In this document: positions 25,966 to 34,602 of the stretch, in pieces
How the letters are laid out: each line of letters begins with the position of its first letter
Position numbering within the stretch: position 1 is the stretch's first letter
DNA from: Phycisphaerae bacterium
Lineage (GTDB): Bacteria; Planctomycetota; Phycisphaerae; Phycisphaerales; UBA1924
NCBI GenBank assembly: GCA_030429705.1
Contig: JAUIES010000001.1
Location: 558,001 to 622,000 of the forward strand
Length of the DNA stretch: 64,000 nucleotides
Reading direction: 5' to 3'
Made by a program: the position numbers and the translations under genes
Notes under the pieces: model-generated
What the model saw: only the letters and a program-made list of their open reading frames with translations
Database searches by the model: none
Told to the model about the DNA's origin: nothing

Positions 25966-28053
25966 TTGCGTACAGGAATTGTCATGATGGGCATGGTCGG
26001 TGCGCTCGGTCTTGGGTGCGCGGGTCAGCAGGCTGCCGAGACGGAGTCATCCACAGTTGAGCATGATCATGGAGCCGTTGTCGAAACCGGGGACAACGGG
26101 CGCAACGCCGCTTGGGGCCCCACCTCAAATGACGGATTCCGCGACCCGTTCGGGTTTCAGGGGGGGTCGATCTTTGACGAGATGGACTGGCCCACGCCAA
26201 ATGTGTATCGCGCAGGTTCAGGCGCGCCCGGTCACGCCTATTGGCAGCAGCGTGTCGATTACAACATCGATGCGACTCTGGACGAGCAGAACCGGTCGAT
26301 TTCAGCCAGCGCAACGGTGACCTATACCAACAACTCGCCGGACACGCTTGATTACATCTGGATTCACCTTGAGCAGAACCTGTTTCGACCTGAGAGCATC
26401 GGCTCGCGATCCAAGGAGCCTGGGACGAGGTTCGGTTTCCGCGAAGGGTTCGAGGGCGGGTACACGATCTCAACGCTCCGATCGGGCGGCGTTGATCTTG
26501 ATATACAGGTCTATGACACCGTGGGCCGCATCGATCTGAGCGACCCGATCGAACCTGGCGAGACTTGGTCCTTTGATATTGCGTGGTCGTTCAACATTCC
26601 GCCGTTCGGCGCTGATCGCATGGCGATTCAAGACAATGAGCAGGGCGCGGTCTTCGAGATTGCACAGTGGTTTCCTGCGGTGTGCAACTATGACGATGTG
26701 AACGGGTGGAACACGCTCGGGTATCTCGGGCAGGGTGAGTTCTACACCAACTTTGGTGACTATGAAGTGCGGATCACTGCTCCACGCGAACATGTCGTGG
26801 TGTCGTCGGGAATGTTGCAGAACCCGCAGGCCGTCCTGACCCCCACCGCTCAACAGCGACTTCGCGATGCGATGACGAGTGATGAGACCATCGGTGTGCG
26901 CACAGCGGAAGAGGTTGGCCAGTCTTCGAGTTGGCCGGCGGGCGATGGGCCGATGACCTGGCATTTCAGCGGGAAGCAGATGCGCACCTTTGCCTGGGCT
27001 TCCAGCGCTGCCTTCATCTGGGACGCTGCTCGAACACGGGTCGAGGGATCGCGATATGCCGCCGACGGCAATGTGCTGGTGCAAGCGGTCTACCCCAAGG
27101 AAGCAAAGGACAACTGGAAAGACGCGGTCGGCATGGGACAGCACAGTGTGTCGTTCCACTCAAAGAAGTGGTACCCATACCCATACGCCTCCGCGACGAA
27201 TGTTCATGGCAGTGTGGGGGGGATGGAGTACCCAGGCATCGTGTTCTGCGGCGCTCGCACGAGCAACCGCGGGCTCTATGGCGTGACCGATCACGAGTTC
27301 GGGCACACCTGGTTCCCGATGATGGTGAATACCGACGAACGCCGATACGCGTGGATGGATGAGGGATTCAACTCATTCATGAACATGTACTCGTTTCCCG
27401 ATTACTACAATGAAGAACCGAGTAACCGTCGCAATCAAAACAGACGACGCCGAGCCGGGCGAACGAATCAACAGCCGATCTACACCTTCCCTGATCGCAT
27501 CTGGCGAGGCCGATTGGGGCACCTTGCCTACGGCAAGCCGGCAGCTGGCTTGTACCTGCTGCGCGAGAGTATCCTCGGGCACGAGCGGTTCGACGCTGCG
27601 TTCAAGACATACATTGAACGATGGGCATTCAAACACCCACAGCCTGCAGACTTCTTCCGCACGATGGAGGATGTCGCTGGGGCGGACCTCGCGTGGTTCT
27701 GGCGCGGGTGGTTCTATACGACAGCTGAGGTCGATCAGGCGATCGTTGGTATCGAGCAACTCGATGACTATGACGGCCAGCAGGACGGTGATCAGCCCTG
27801 GGTGTTTGTCGATCTTGAAAACCTCGGCGACGCGGTGATGCCTGTCTGGATGGAAGTCACCTACAACGACGGCTCAACCGAACGACGGGCGTTGCCGGTC
27901 GAAGTCTGGTCCACCACGAACAAGTGGACCGCCGGCTGGAACCCGGGCGCGAAAAAGGTGACAGGTGTCACACTCGACCCGGATGGCGTGCTGCCTGATG
28001 TGAACCGTGAGAACAACGATTGGCCCGAGCGGGAACAGGACCAGGAAGACTGA
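25966..28053 (+). CDS. M1-family zinc aminopeptidase lipoprotein
   Basis: A 695-residue exported peptidase. Lipobox ALGLGCAG at residues 14-21, then an acidic linker and the M1 fold. The exopeptidase motif is GGMEYPG (about 418-424), zinc ligands HEFGHTW (443-449) and the downstream Glu in WMDEGFNS. These match the gluzincin family that trims N-terminal residues from peptides. It would work in the periplasm or on the outer membrane. The start is a TTG at 25966 with a purine-rich GGGGAAGGGG upstream. The C-terminus has an Asn/Asp/Glu-rich tail. It follows the TPR lipoprotein gene by 45 bases. Confidence 0.92.
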   Translation: MRTGIVMMGMVGALGLGCAGQQAAETESSTVEHDHGAVVETGDNGRNAAWGPTSNDGFRDPFGFQGGSIFDEMDWPTPNVYRAGSGAPGHAYWQQRVDYNIDATLDEQNRSISASATVTYTNNSPDTLDYIWIHLEQNLFRPESIGSRSKEPGTRFGFREGFEGGYTISTLRSGGVDLDIQVYDTVGRIDLSDPIEPGETWSFDIAWSFNIPPFGADRMAIQDNEQGAVFEIAQWFPAVCNYDDVNGWNTLGYLGQGEFYTNFGDYEVRITAPREHVVVSSGMLQNPQAVLTPTAQQRLRDAMTSDETIGVRTAEEVGQSSSWPAGDGPMTWHFSGKQMRTFAWASSAAFIWDAARTRVEGSRYAADGNVLVQAVYPKEAKDNWKDAVGMGQHSVSFHSKKWYPYPYASATNVHGSVGGMEYPGIVFCGARTSNRGLYGVTDHEFGHTWFPMMVNTDERRYAWMDEGFNSFMNMYSFPDYYNEEPSNRRNQNRRRRAGRTNQQPIYTFPDRIWRGRLGHLAYGKPAAGLYLLRESILGHERFDAAFKTYIERWAFKHPQPADFFRTMEDVAGADLAWFWRGWFYTTAEVDQAIVGIEQLDDYDGQQDGDQPWVFVDLENLGDAVMPVWMEVTYNDGSTERRALPVEVWSTTNKWTAGWNPGAKKVTGVTLDPDGVLPDVNRENNDWPEREQDQED

Positions 28054-28111
28054 CTCATCGTTTTGGGATGAACTGTTAGCGCTGGTCGAGCATGAAAAAA
28101 TCATTGTGCCA

Positions 28112-28133
28112 TTCATCCGGATCAACGGATGAA
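28112..28133. promoter_or_regulatory. Inverted repeat, candidate operator of the ArsR-type regulator
   Basis: Perfect eight-base arms TTCATCCG / CGGATGAA with a six-base spacer, 38 bases before the start of the ArsR-methyltransferase gene. ArsR-family repressors bind such palindromes near their own promoters, so autoregulation is a reasonable inference. The gap of 118 bases between the aminopeptidase stop and this gene otherwise shows a TATACT at 28152-28157, which is too close to the start to be a secure -10. Confidence 0.5.
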
Positions 28134-28171
28134 CCGATGTGGTTCCGGGCCTATACTGGGTCAGGAGACGC

Positions 28172-29128
28172 ATGAAGCCAGGAGCTGCACTCAGTCCAAT
28201 CATCGAGCGAATCGCTGTTCTGAGCGAACCAGCGAGGTTGCGTGCGTTGTGTGTGCTTGAGGCTGCCGAGTTATCGGTCGGCGAGTTGTCAAAGGTCTTG
28301 CAAGCGCCGCAAAGCACCGTGAGTCGGCATTTGAAACTGCTCTCGGGCGCCGGGTGGGTGCAAAGTCGAAGCGAGCGGACAGCAACCTACTACCGGCTTG
28401 TCGCGAGTGAACTGAATAATCAGGATCGAGAGCTGTGGCTCCTCCTGCGAAGCCAGATGGCGGACGGAGGCGAAATCGCAGCCGATGAGCGGCGTCTTGC
28501 TGAAGTGCTCGCAGAACGGCAGACGGACAGCCTGACCTTCTTTGGCCGCGTCGCCGGGCAGTGGGATGCGGTCCGCGGCGAGTTGTTCGGCGATCGGTTT
28601 ACGAGCGAAGCGCTGCTCGGGTTGATTCAGCCTGACTGGACGATCGCTGACATTGGTTCGGGCACGGGCAACATCGCCGAGTTGTTGGCGCCGGTCGCAG
28701 CACAAGTGGTTTCGATTGATCAATCGGGACCGATGCTCGACGCAGCACAACGGAGGCTGGCCGGTCGCGAGCATGTGCGGTTTGCATGCGGCGCGGTTGA
28801 ATCATTGCCACTTGAAGACGCGAGCGTGGACGCAGCGGTGTGTGCGCTCGTGTTACATCATGTCGAAGATGTGGCGCTGGCGGTTCGTGAGTTGCACCGG
28901 GTGCTGCGGACTGATCGCCGGGGGGGCTGTGCGTTGATCATTGATATGTATGCCCATGAACAAGTCGCGTTTCGGCATGAAATGGGGCATCGACATCTTG
29001 GGTTTGAGCCCACCGCACTCGAACAGTGTGTGTGTGAGGCAGGGTTTGACCGGTCGCGGGTGTTGCCGCTGTCGTGTGGCAGCGATGCGAAGGGACCGGG
29101 GCTTTTTGCCCTCACCGCGTGGAAGTGA
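28172..29128 (+). CDS. ArsR-family regulator fused to a SAM-dependent methyltransferase domain
   Basis: A 318-residue two-domain protein. Residues about 5-90 are a winged helix of the ArsR type (PARLRALCVLEAAELSVGEL, then APQSTVSRHLKLLSGAGWVQ and the wing). Residues about 120-310 are a class I methyltransferase: IADIGSGTGNIAELL, VVSIDQSGPMLDAA, VCALVLHHVEDVALAV. The next gene is ahcY, whose product clears S-adenosylhomocysteine, so the methyltransferase fold probably serves as a SAM/SAH sensor. ArsR-family regulators next to ahcY (SahR type) are known in proteobacteria. The start is ATG at 28172 with AGGAG before it. No metal-binding Cys pair of classical ArsR is seen. Confidence 0.85.
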   Translation: MKPGAALSPIIERIAVLSEPARLRALCVLEAAELSVGELSKVLQAPQSTVSRHLKLLSGAGWVQSRSERTATYYRLVASELNNQDRELWLLLRSQMADGGEIAADERRLAEVLAERQTDSLTFFGRVAGQWDAVRGELFGDRFTSEALLGLIQPDWTIADIGSGTGNIAELLAPVAAQVVSIDQSGPMLDAAQRRLAGREHVRFACGAVESLPLEDASVDAAVCALVLHHVEDVALAVRELHRVLRTDRRGGCALIIDMYAHEQVAFRHEMGHRHLGFEPTALEQCVCEAGFDRSRVLPLSCGSDAKGPGLFALTAWK

Positions 29129-29199
29129 ATCATGAACGATTGATGAGAGCCCTTTCTTGACAGTCAGGGTTCGTGAAACGAGTCTTAACGGAGAACACA

Positions 29200-30684
29200 A
29201 TGACAGCTATGGCAACGAAACCGATGAATGTAACGACGATTGGCGGGTTGGATTTCAAGGTCGCCGACCTTTCGCTCGCAGAATTTGGTCGCAAGGAACT
29301 GCGTCTGGCCGAGCATGAAATGCCGGGCTTGATGGCTTTGCGCAAACGGTACAAGGGCAAGTCTCCTCTGAAGGGAGCGAAGATCGCGGGTTCATTGCAC
29401 ATGACCGTGCAGACGGCTGTGCTGATCGAAACACTGACCGAACTGGGCGCCGAAGTGCGCTGGGCATCGTGCAATATCTTCAGTACGCAAGACTCGGCTG
29501 CTGCTGCGGTCGTGGTCGGCAAGGACGGCACGCCGGACAACCCCAAGGGCGTGCCCGTGTTCGCGTGGAAGGGCGAAACGCTGGATGAATACTGGTGGTG
29601 CACCCGGCAGATTCTCAACTGGCCCAACGGCGAAGGCCCGAACCTGATTCTCGATGACGGCGGTGACGCCACCATGATGGTCTTGAAGGGACATGAGTAC
29701 GAAAAGAACGGCTCGATCCCTGAGTTCAGCCCGCACGAGCACGCGGAAGAGTTTGGTGCGTTCCTGCGTGAACTCAAGGCGCAAGAGGTCGAGTTCCCGG
29801 GATGCTGGGCGAAGATCTCAGCCGGTCTGCGTGGTGTTTCCGAAGAAACCACAACGGGTGTGCATCGTCTGTATCAGTTCGCTGAAGCTGGCACGCTGCC
29901 GTTCCCCGCGATCAATGTCAATGACAGCGTCACGAAGAGCAAGTTTGACAATGTGTACGGGTGCCGGCACAGCCTGATCGATGGGTTGAACCGTGCGAGC
30001 GATGTGATGATCAGTGGCAAGATCGCTGTGGTCTGTGGATATGGTGATGTCGGCAAGGGTTGCACGCAGAGTCTCAAGGGGCAGGGTTGTCGCGTGATCG
30101 TCACCGAGATCGACCCGATCTGCGCATTGCAGGCTGCGATGGAAGGCTACGAAGTGAAGCCGCTCGAAGATGTCGTCGAAATGGCGGACATCTTCATCAC
30201 GACCACTGGCAACAAGGACATCATCACGCTTGCGCACATGAAGCGGATGAAGGACAAAGCCATCGTCGGCAACATCGGGCACTTTGACAACGAGATCCAG
30301 TGGGAACCGCTCGTCAAGGACGCGGATGTCGAACGCATCAACATCAAACCTCAGTTCGATGAGTTCCGTTTCAAGAGCATGGATAAGAGCATCTTGATTT
30401 TGGCGGAAGGCCGACTGCTCAATCTCGGCTGCGCGACCGGTCACCCGAGTTTCGTGATGTCAGCCAGTTTCACGAATCAGGTGATCGCGCAGATGGAACT
30501 GCACATGAACAACGATCAGTACGAGAACAAGGTGTACATGCTTCCCAAGCACCTTGATGAAGAGGTGGCCCGATTGCACCTCGACAAGCTGGGCGTGAAG
30601 TTGACGAAACTCACGAAGGAGCAGGCCGACTACATCGGCGTGCCGGTGGAAGGACCTTACAAGGCTGCCCACTACCGCTATTGA
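29200..30684 (+). CDS. ahcY: Adenosylhomocysteinase (S-adenosylhomocysteine hydrolase)
   Basis: Cytosolic NAD-dependent enzyme that splits S-adenosylhomocysteine into adenosine and homocysteine, removing the product that inhibits methyltransferases. The 494-residue sequence shows the substrate site [23 protein letters not shown], the NAD loop [16 protein letters not shown] and the C-terminal tail ending AHYRY, where the family has a Lys and a Tyr reaching into the neighbouring subunit. The first reading of the frame starts at 29173; I prefer ATG at 29200 because GGAG lies just upstream and the protein then starts near the usual position. It follows the ArsR-methyltransferase gene and ends with a strong terminator. 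Confidence 0.96.
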   Translation: MTAMATKPMNVTTIGGLDFKVADLSLAEFGRKELRLAEHEMPGLMALRKRYKGKSPLKGAKIAGSLHMTVQTAVLIETLTELGAEVRWASCNIFSTQDSAAAAVVVGKDGTPDNPKGVPVFAWKGETLDEYWWCTRQILNWPNGEGPNLILDDGGDATMMVLKGHEYEKNGSIPEFSPHEHAEEFGAFLRELKAQEVEFPGCWAKISAGLRGVSEETTTGVHRLYQFAEAGTLPFPAINVNDSVTKSKFDNVYGCRHSLIDGLNRASDVMISGKIAVVCGYGDVGKGCTQSLKGQGCRVIVTEIDPICALQAAMEGYEVKPLEDVVEMADIFITTTGNKDIITLAHMKRMKDKAIVGNIGHFDNEIQWEPLVKDADVERINIKPQFDEFRFKSMDKSILILAEGRLLNLGCATGHPSFVMSASFTNQVIAQMELHMNNDQYENKVYMLPKHLDEEVARLHLDKLGVKLTKLTKEQADYIGVPVEGPYKAAHYRY

Positions 30685-30710
30685 GTCACAAGTCCTGACG
30701 ATTGAATGTG

Positions 30711-30745
30711 AAAGGCCCGGAGCACATGCTCCGGGCCTTTTTCAT
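30711..30745. terminator. Bidirectional Rho-independent terminator after ahcY
   Basis: Fourteen-base perfect arms AAAGGCCCGGAGCA / TGCTCCGGGCCTTT with a two-base loop, followed by TTTTT on the plus strand and preceded by AAA on the left. It sits between the convergent ends of ahcY and the PEP-CTERM-like gene and could serve both. Confidence 0.9.
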
Positions 30746-30777
30746 GGCTGTTGTTTTACTGCTGCGTTATCGTTTTA

Positions 30778-32061
30778 TCAGCGACGACGACGAATCGCGA
30801 GCAGACCACCGAGTGCCAGGACGCTGCTTGACAGCGGTGCGGGCACGGCAATCGAGATGATGGCTTCGAATGCATCGCCACCCGCAACATCGATGAGATC
30901 GACCTCGACATAGATCAACCCGTCTTCAGCAAAGTCGAGACCCGGTCCGATGGTTGAGGCGTTGAAGTCATCGATGATGTAGTCTCCTTCACCATCACCG
31001 GTCGCGTCGAAAAGATCACCGACGGAAAGGAGTTTGACTGCCGATTCCAACTCCGAAGCAGCGGATGCAAAGAAAAGTGTTTCCTCTTCTTCTGCGGTCT
31101 GCCAGATGAAGGCTGCCTGATCGAGGTTATTGATTGAGGCTGCGCGGACGAACGAATCGAGTGTCAGTCCATCGACCGTCATGCCTTCACGGATGGAGAT
31201 GACGCCGTTGTAGGCAATGAACTCATCCATCGCGGTATCGCCATCGGTATCACCTGAGAAAAGGTAGTTACCGTTGTCGTTGACGGACATGGCGTCAAAG
31301 TTGTCCCAGTTGTCGCCCTGACCGGTCGCGCTCGCTTCGGATGCGACAATGGTGCCATTCACCGAGATGCGTCCGTCGTCGGTTGTGCCGCTGGCGGTTG
31401 CGTCGTTGAATCCGAACATGCGGTTGGCGTTGTTGCCCGAGATCGAATAATCGAAGTCAATACCGCTAAAGCCTGCAACCACGGCACCATCGACATTATC
31501 CCCCGCGCGGAGGATGCCGGTGATTGTGCCGTCTGAAGTACGCTGGTAGAGGATACGAGCCTGTGTGGATGTCCCACCCGCACCGTCGTTGGTGCCGGCG
31601 ACCCAATACGAAGTCCCGTCATCGGTCATTTGCGGGCGTGAATGGAAGGTCGAGTTGAACCCGTCGGTAAAGTCTGGTGCCTGCGTGTCTTCAACGGCGA
31701 TGAGTCCATCCTGTCCCCAAACACCGTCTGACCCGTTGATCGACGGGCTATAGATGAACTCGCCGTTATTGCCGATACCCATGGTGCCTTCGCCGCCGGT
31801 GAGAACATCCGGGTCGGCCTGGTCTGAGGTGAAGATCACGCCGTTGTCGTACCAGATGGCGCGTCGACCGTCGGTGAGGCCGATGACCAAGCCAACCTGA
31901 CCATTGCCATTGGTGAACGGGGCATTGATGCTGTCAACGATTGAACCGGCGAGTGCGTCGCCTTCCCTGACCACGATTGAACCCGAAACTGTATCGACAG
32001 CTGCGGCTGTTGTTGCCAAACCTGCTGCCAGAACGACACCGATCATCATACGATTTTTCAT
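30778..32061 (-). CDS. Exported protein with PEP-CTERM-like C-terminal sorting signal
   Basis: A 427-residue exported protein: signal peptide (MMIGVVLAAGLATTAAA), a beta-rich body full of Gly, Asp, Asn and Thr (repeated GT, NG and DG stretches), and a C-terminal tail VPAPLSSSVLALGGLLAI followed by four Arg. That tail has the Pro motif, hydrophobic segment and basic end of PEP-CTERM signals, as the planctomycete variants do. It suggests sorting and anchoring at the cell envelope by an exosortase-like system. The body fits the beta-propeller type of choice-of-anchor proteins. No enzyme motif was seen. The start is ATG at 32061 behind AGGAG; the frame is open to 32115. Confidence 0.7.
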   Translation of the reverse strand: MKNRMMIGVVLAAGLATTAAAVDTVSGSIVVREGDALAGSIVDSINAPFTNGNGQVGLVIGLTDGRRAIWYDNGVIFTSDQADPDVLTGGEGTMGIGNNGEFIYSPSINGSDGVWGQDGLIAVEDTQAPDFTDGFNSTFHSRPQMTDDGTSYWVAGTNDGAGGTSTQARILYQRTSDGTITGILRAGDNVDGAVVAGFSGIDFDYSISGNNANRMFGFNDATASGTTDDGRISVNGTIVASEASATGQGDNWDNFDAMSVNDNGNYLFSGDTDGDTAMDEFIAYNGVISIREGMTVDGLTLDSFVRAASINNLDQAAFIWQTAEEEETLFFASAASELESAVKLLSVGDLFDATGDGEGDYIIDDFNASTIGPGLDFAEDGLIYVEVDLIDVAGGDAFEAIISIAVPAPLSSSVLALGGLLAIRRRR

Positions 32062-32118
32062 ATTCTGCTCTCCTTTTTCGATTCCACGCGTGCGAGTCTG
32101 CAGCGCTGAGCGCACATA

Positions 32119-32180
32119 TAGCAGGGACTCTCTGCTACAGTCTTCCTCGCAATTCGATGTTCGGCAAACGAATTAGCGAG
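32119..32180. other. Two structured inverted repeats between the PEP-CTERM-like gene and mntR
   Basis: Repeat one is TAGCAG (32119-32124) with CTGCTA (32132-32137). Repeat two is a hairpin with arms CTCGC plus AATTCG (32146-32156) and CGAATT, a bulged A, GCGAG (32169-32180), with a 12-base loop. Both lie in the 201-base gap upstream of the minus-strand PEP-CTERM-like gene and of mntR. They could be an operator and a leader hairpin. No T run follows, so they are not typical terminators. Confidence 0.4.
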
Positions 32181-32262
32181 TCTGAGCGTGTTCCCATCGG
32201 AAAACACTTGAATCTAAACGAAACCAGCAGAGAGACAGCAAGGACTTGGACGAGTTAGGGAA

Positions 32263-32676
32263 ATGATGCGACCGATTGATCGAGAGGCCCACAAACGAAC
32301 CCGCGCGGATCATTCTGCGGAAACGGCTGAAGACTATGTTGAAGCAATTGCAGCCATTGCCGAACGCACCGGTGAGTGCCGAGTAAAGGACCTCGTTGCC
32401 CGGTTTGGTGTGAGCCATGTCACCGTTTCTCGCATCGTGGCGCGATTGGTGAAGGAAGAACTCGCGGACACGGAGCCAAGGCAACCGATCACACTGACAA
32501 AGAAAGGGTTTCGCATGGCGCGCGAATCTGCTCGACGGCATGAGATCGTGTACCGCTTTCTGCTGGCGATTGGTGTGAGTGAACGGGTGGCGGCCCTGGA
32601 TGCCGAAGGAATCGAGCACCATGTCAGTCGGCAAACGCTGAAGTGTTTTGCCGAGATCGCTGAGCAAGCTAAGTAA
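32263..32676 (+). CDS. mntR: Manganese-responsive repressor MntR (DtxR family)
   Basis: A 137-residue DtxR/MntR regulator. It has a winged helix (GVSHVTVSRIVARLVKEE is the recognition region) and a dimerisation domain. All six metal ligands of Bacillus MntR appear with identical spacing: Asp24, Glu27, His93, Glu115, Glu118, His119. The sequence AEGIEHHVS is characteristic of the MntR branch. It would repress manganese uptake when Mn is bound. It sits 100 bases upstream of the four-gene transporter on the same strand, and the operator behind the transporter promoter matches MntR sites. No MntR-type site was found in front of its own gene. Confidence 0.93.
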   Translation: MMRPIDREAHKRTRADHSAETAEDYVEAIAAIAERTGECRVKDLVARFGVSHVTVSRIVARLVKEELADTEPRQPITLTKKGFRMARESARRHEIVYRFLLAIGVSERVAALDAEGIEHHVSRQTLKCFAEIAEQAK

Positions 32677-32697
32677 ACGGCCAAAATGAACTTTGAT

Positions 32698-32727
32698 TTG
32701 ACAACGATGGGTGATCTGGCGTATGCT
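32698..32727 (+). promoter_or_regulatory. Candidate sigma-70-type promoter of the mnt operon
   Basis: TTGACA at 32698-32703 and TATGCT at 32722-32727, 18 bases apart, so transcription would begin near 32734, about 43 bases before the substrate-binding gene. The -35 is consensus, the -10 is a fair match. Confidence 0.6.
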
Positions 32728-32739
32728 TTGCTCAATCTT

Positions 32740-32755
32740 TGTAGCCTATGCTACA
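32740..32755. promoter_or_regulatory. MntR-type operator of the mnt operon
   Basis: Inverted repeat TGTAGC-CTAT-GCTACA. The core TAGC-N4-GCTA is the same half-site order and four-base spacing as the enterobacterial MntR box (ATAGC-N4-GCTAT). It lies directly after the predicted transcription start of the promoter at 32698 and before the ribosome site (AGAGGTG) of the first transporter gene, where bound MntR would block transcription. Confidence 0.68.
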
Positions 32756-32776
32756 TAATATCTCCAGAGGTGACTG

Positions 32777-33772
32777 ATGAACTCAATGAAACAGATAACT
32801 TTGGCCGCGCTCGCGGTGCTGTGTGCTGTGTTTGTAACGATCGGGTGCGACCGACCGGCAGCCAACGATGGCGCGGACGCTGGCGACCGAATCCGCATCG
32901 CGACAACCGTTGGCATGGTGACCGACATTGTTGCCCGCGTTGCTGGCGAGCGCGCGGTGGTGACCGGGATCATGCCGACGGGGACCGATCCGCATTTGTA
33001 CTTGCCAAGCCGAGCGGATGTTGCAGATATTCTGGGTGCTGACATGGTGTTCTACAACGGCTTGCTCCTCGAAGGGCGCATGACGGATGTCATCACACGA
33101 ACCGCCAACGAAGGCAAGCCCGTGCATGCTGTCACCGAATCGATCGACGCGTCGTACCTGCTCGAACCGCCCGAGTTCGAGGGTCATCCCGATCCGCATG
33201 TGTGGATGGATCCGTCCGCGTGGGCGAACGCTGTCGAGAGCGTGCGCGATCAACTCATTGCGCACGACCCCGCAGGAGAAGCGGTGTATCGAACCAACAC
33301 GACAGCGGCCCTGGCAGAGATCCAACAGTTGGAGGCGTACTGCGATGCAGTGCTGTCAACTGTGCCTGAGCATCGCCGCGTCCTCGTCACCGCCCATGAT
33401 GCGTTCAACTATTTTGGTCGCCGATTCAACTTTGAAGTGGTCGGGATACAAGGTATTTCGACCGACTCAGAAGCCGGTGTGCGTGACATCGAACGCATTG
33501 TCACGCTGCTGGTTGACAAGCAGATCCCATCGGTCTTTGTTGAAAGCACAGTTGCCGAGCGCAATGTCCGGGCACTCGTTGATGGAGCCAAGGCGCAAGG
33601 GCAACCTGTCACGATCGGTGGCAGTCTGTATTCTGACGCGATGGGAAGTGAGGGGACCTGGGAAGGGACCTATATCGGCATGATTGACCACAATGTCACG
33701 ACCATCGTGCGGGCGCTGGGAGGCGAAGCGCCATCGGGGGGGCTGCGTGCATGGATCGAGGAGCAGCCTTGA
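32777..33772 (+). CDS. mntA: Metal ABC transporter substrate-binding lipoprotein (TroA/MntA-like)
   Basis: Cluster A-I solute-binding protein of 331 residues with a lipobox (VTIGCDRP, Cys24). The four ligand positions of TroA are present: His73 in TDPHLYLPS, His141 in PDPHVWMD, His207 in [10 protein letters not shown] and Asp287 in SLYSDAMG. It would bind Mn (or Zn) in the periplasm and pass it to the permeases. The stop overlaps the ATPase start by one base (TGATG), so the genes are coupled. Mn is favoured over Zn by the adjoining mntR and operator, not by the ligands, because a His3-Asp set is shared by both. Confidence 0.9.
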   Translation: MNSMKQITLAALAVLCAVFVTIGCDRPAANDGADAGDRIRIATTVGMVTDIVARVAGERAVVTGIMPTGTDPHLYLPSRADVADILGADMVFYNGLLLEGRMTDVITRTANEGKPVHAVTESIDASYLLEPPEFEGHPDPHVWMDPSAWANAVESVRDQLIAHDPAGEAVYRTNTTAALAEIQQLEAYCDAVLSTVPEHRRVLVTAHDAFNYFGRRFNFEVVGIQGISTDSEAGVRDIERIVTLLVDKQIPSVFVESTVAERNVRALVDGAKAQGQPVTIGGSLYSDAMGSEGTWEGTYIGMIDHNVTTIVRALGGEAPSGGLRAWIEEQP

Positions 33773-34602
33773 TGAACCCATCAGCCTCTGCCGATGCCAC
33801 GACGAGTGCATTGGTTTCGCGGCCTGAACACTCGGTTGATTCGCCACTCGCCGTTCACGCCATGACCGTTGCGTATCACCGCAAGCCGGTTTTGTGGGAC
33901 GTTGATTACGACGCAACGGCGGCTTCACTCACAGCAATTGTCGGTCCGAATGGTGCGGGCAAAAGCACTTTTGTCAAAGCCTGCCTTGGACTTGTGCCGC
34001 GTGCAACCGGCACCGTCGAGTTCTGGGGTCAGCCGTTCCGGGCGGTCCGCGACCGGGTCGGGTATATGCCGCAACGCGAGAGTGTGGACTGGGATTTTCC
34101 TGTCTCTGCGCTGGATGTCGTGTGCATGGGGCGATATCGCAAAGTCGGCTGGTTTCGGCGCGTCTCGCGGGCTCACCGCATGGCGGCGATGTCGGCACTT
34201 GAGCGCGTCGGCATGGCTGACTATGCGTCACGGCAGATCAGCCAACTTTCGGGCGGACAACAGCAACGCGTCTTTCTGGCTCGAGCGCTGACGCAGGAAG
34301 CCGAGTTGTATTTCATGGATGAACCGTTCGCAGGGGTTGATGCTTCGACCGAACGAGCGATATTGGAAGTCCTGCGCGAGATTCGTGACTCGGGTCGAAC
34401 CGTCATTTGTGTGCATCACGATTTGTTGACGGTGGCTGAATATTTTGATCGCGTCATTTTGCTCAACATGCGCGTGGTGGCAGCAGGCGCCACATCTGAA
34501 ACACTGACCGACGACAACTTGCACCGGACCTATGGCGGCCGACTGACCTTGCTCAGTGAGGCAAGTGAACAACTCGCACGCTCGGGGCAGCGTCAACCAT
34601 GA
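33772..34602 (+). CDS. mntB: Metal ABC transporter ATP-binding protein
   Basis: A 276-residue ATPase with Walker [11 protein letters not shown]-loop in [12 protein letters not shown], signature [15 protein letters not shown], Walker [13 protein letters not shown] and the switch His in VCVHHDL-type context ([10 protein letters not shown]). It powers uptake by the two permeases. The VDWDFPV stretch is characteristic of the ZnuC/MntB/TroB branch. It begins inside the last codon of mntA and its end overlaps the next gene's ATG by four bases, consistent with one polycistronic unit. Confidence 0.94.
   Translation: MNPSASADATTSALVSRPEHSVDSPLAVHAMTVAYHRKPVLWDVDYDATAASLTAIVGPNGAGKSTFVKACLGLVPRATGTVEFWGQPFRAVRDRVGYMPQRESVDWDFPVSALDVVCMGRYRKVGWFRRVSRAHRMAAMSALERVGMADYASRQISQLSGGQQQRVFLARALTQEAELYFMDEPFAGVDASTERAILEVLREIRDSGRTVICVHHDLLTVAEYFDRVILLNMRVVAAGATSETLTDDNLHRTYGGRLTLLSEASEQLARSGQRQP

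Noticed and set aside
29129-29199. Possible SAH riboswitch in front of ahcY
   Set aside because: The gap is only 71 bases and shows no conserved stem pattern of known SAH riboswitches; control by the ArsR-methyltransferase protein is more plausible.
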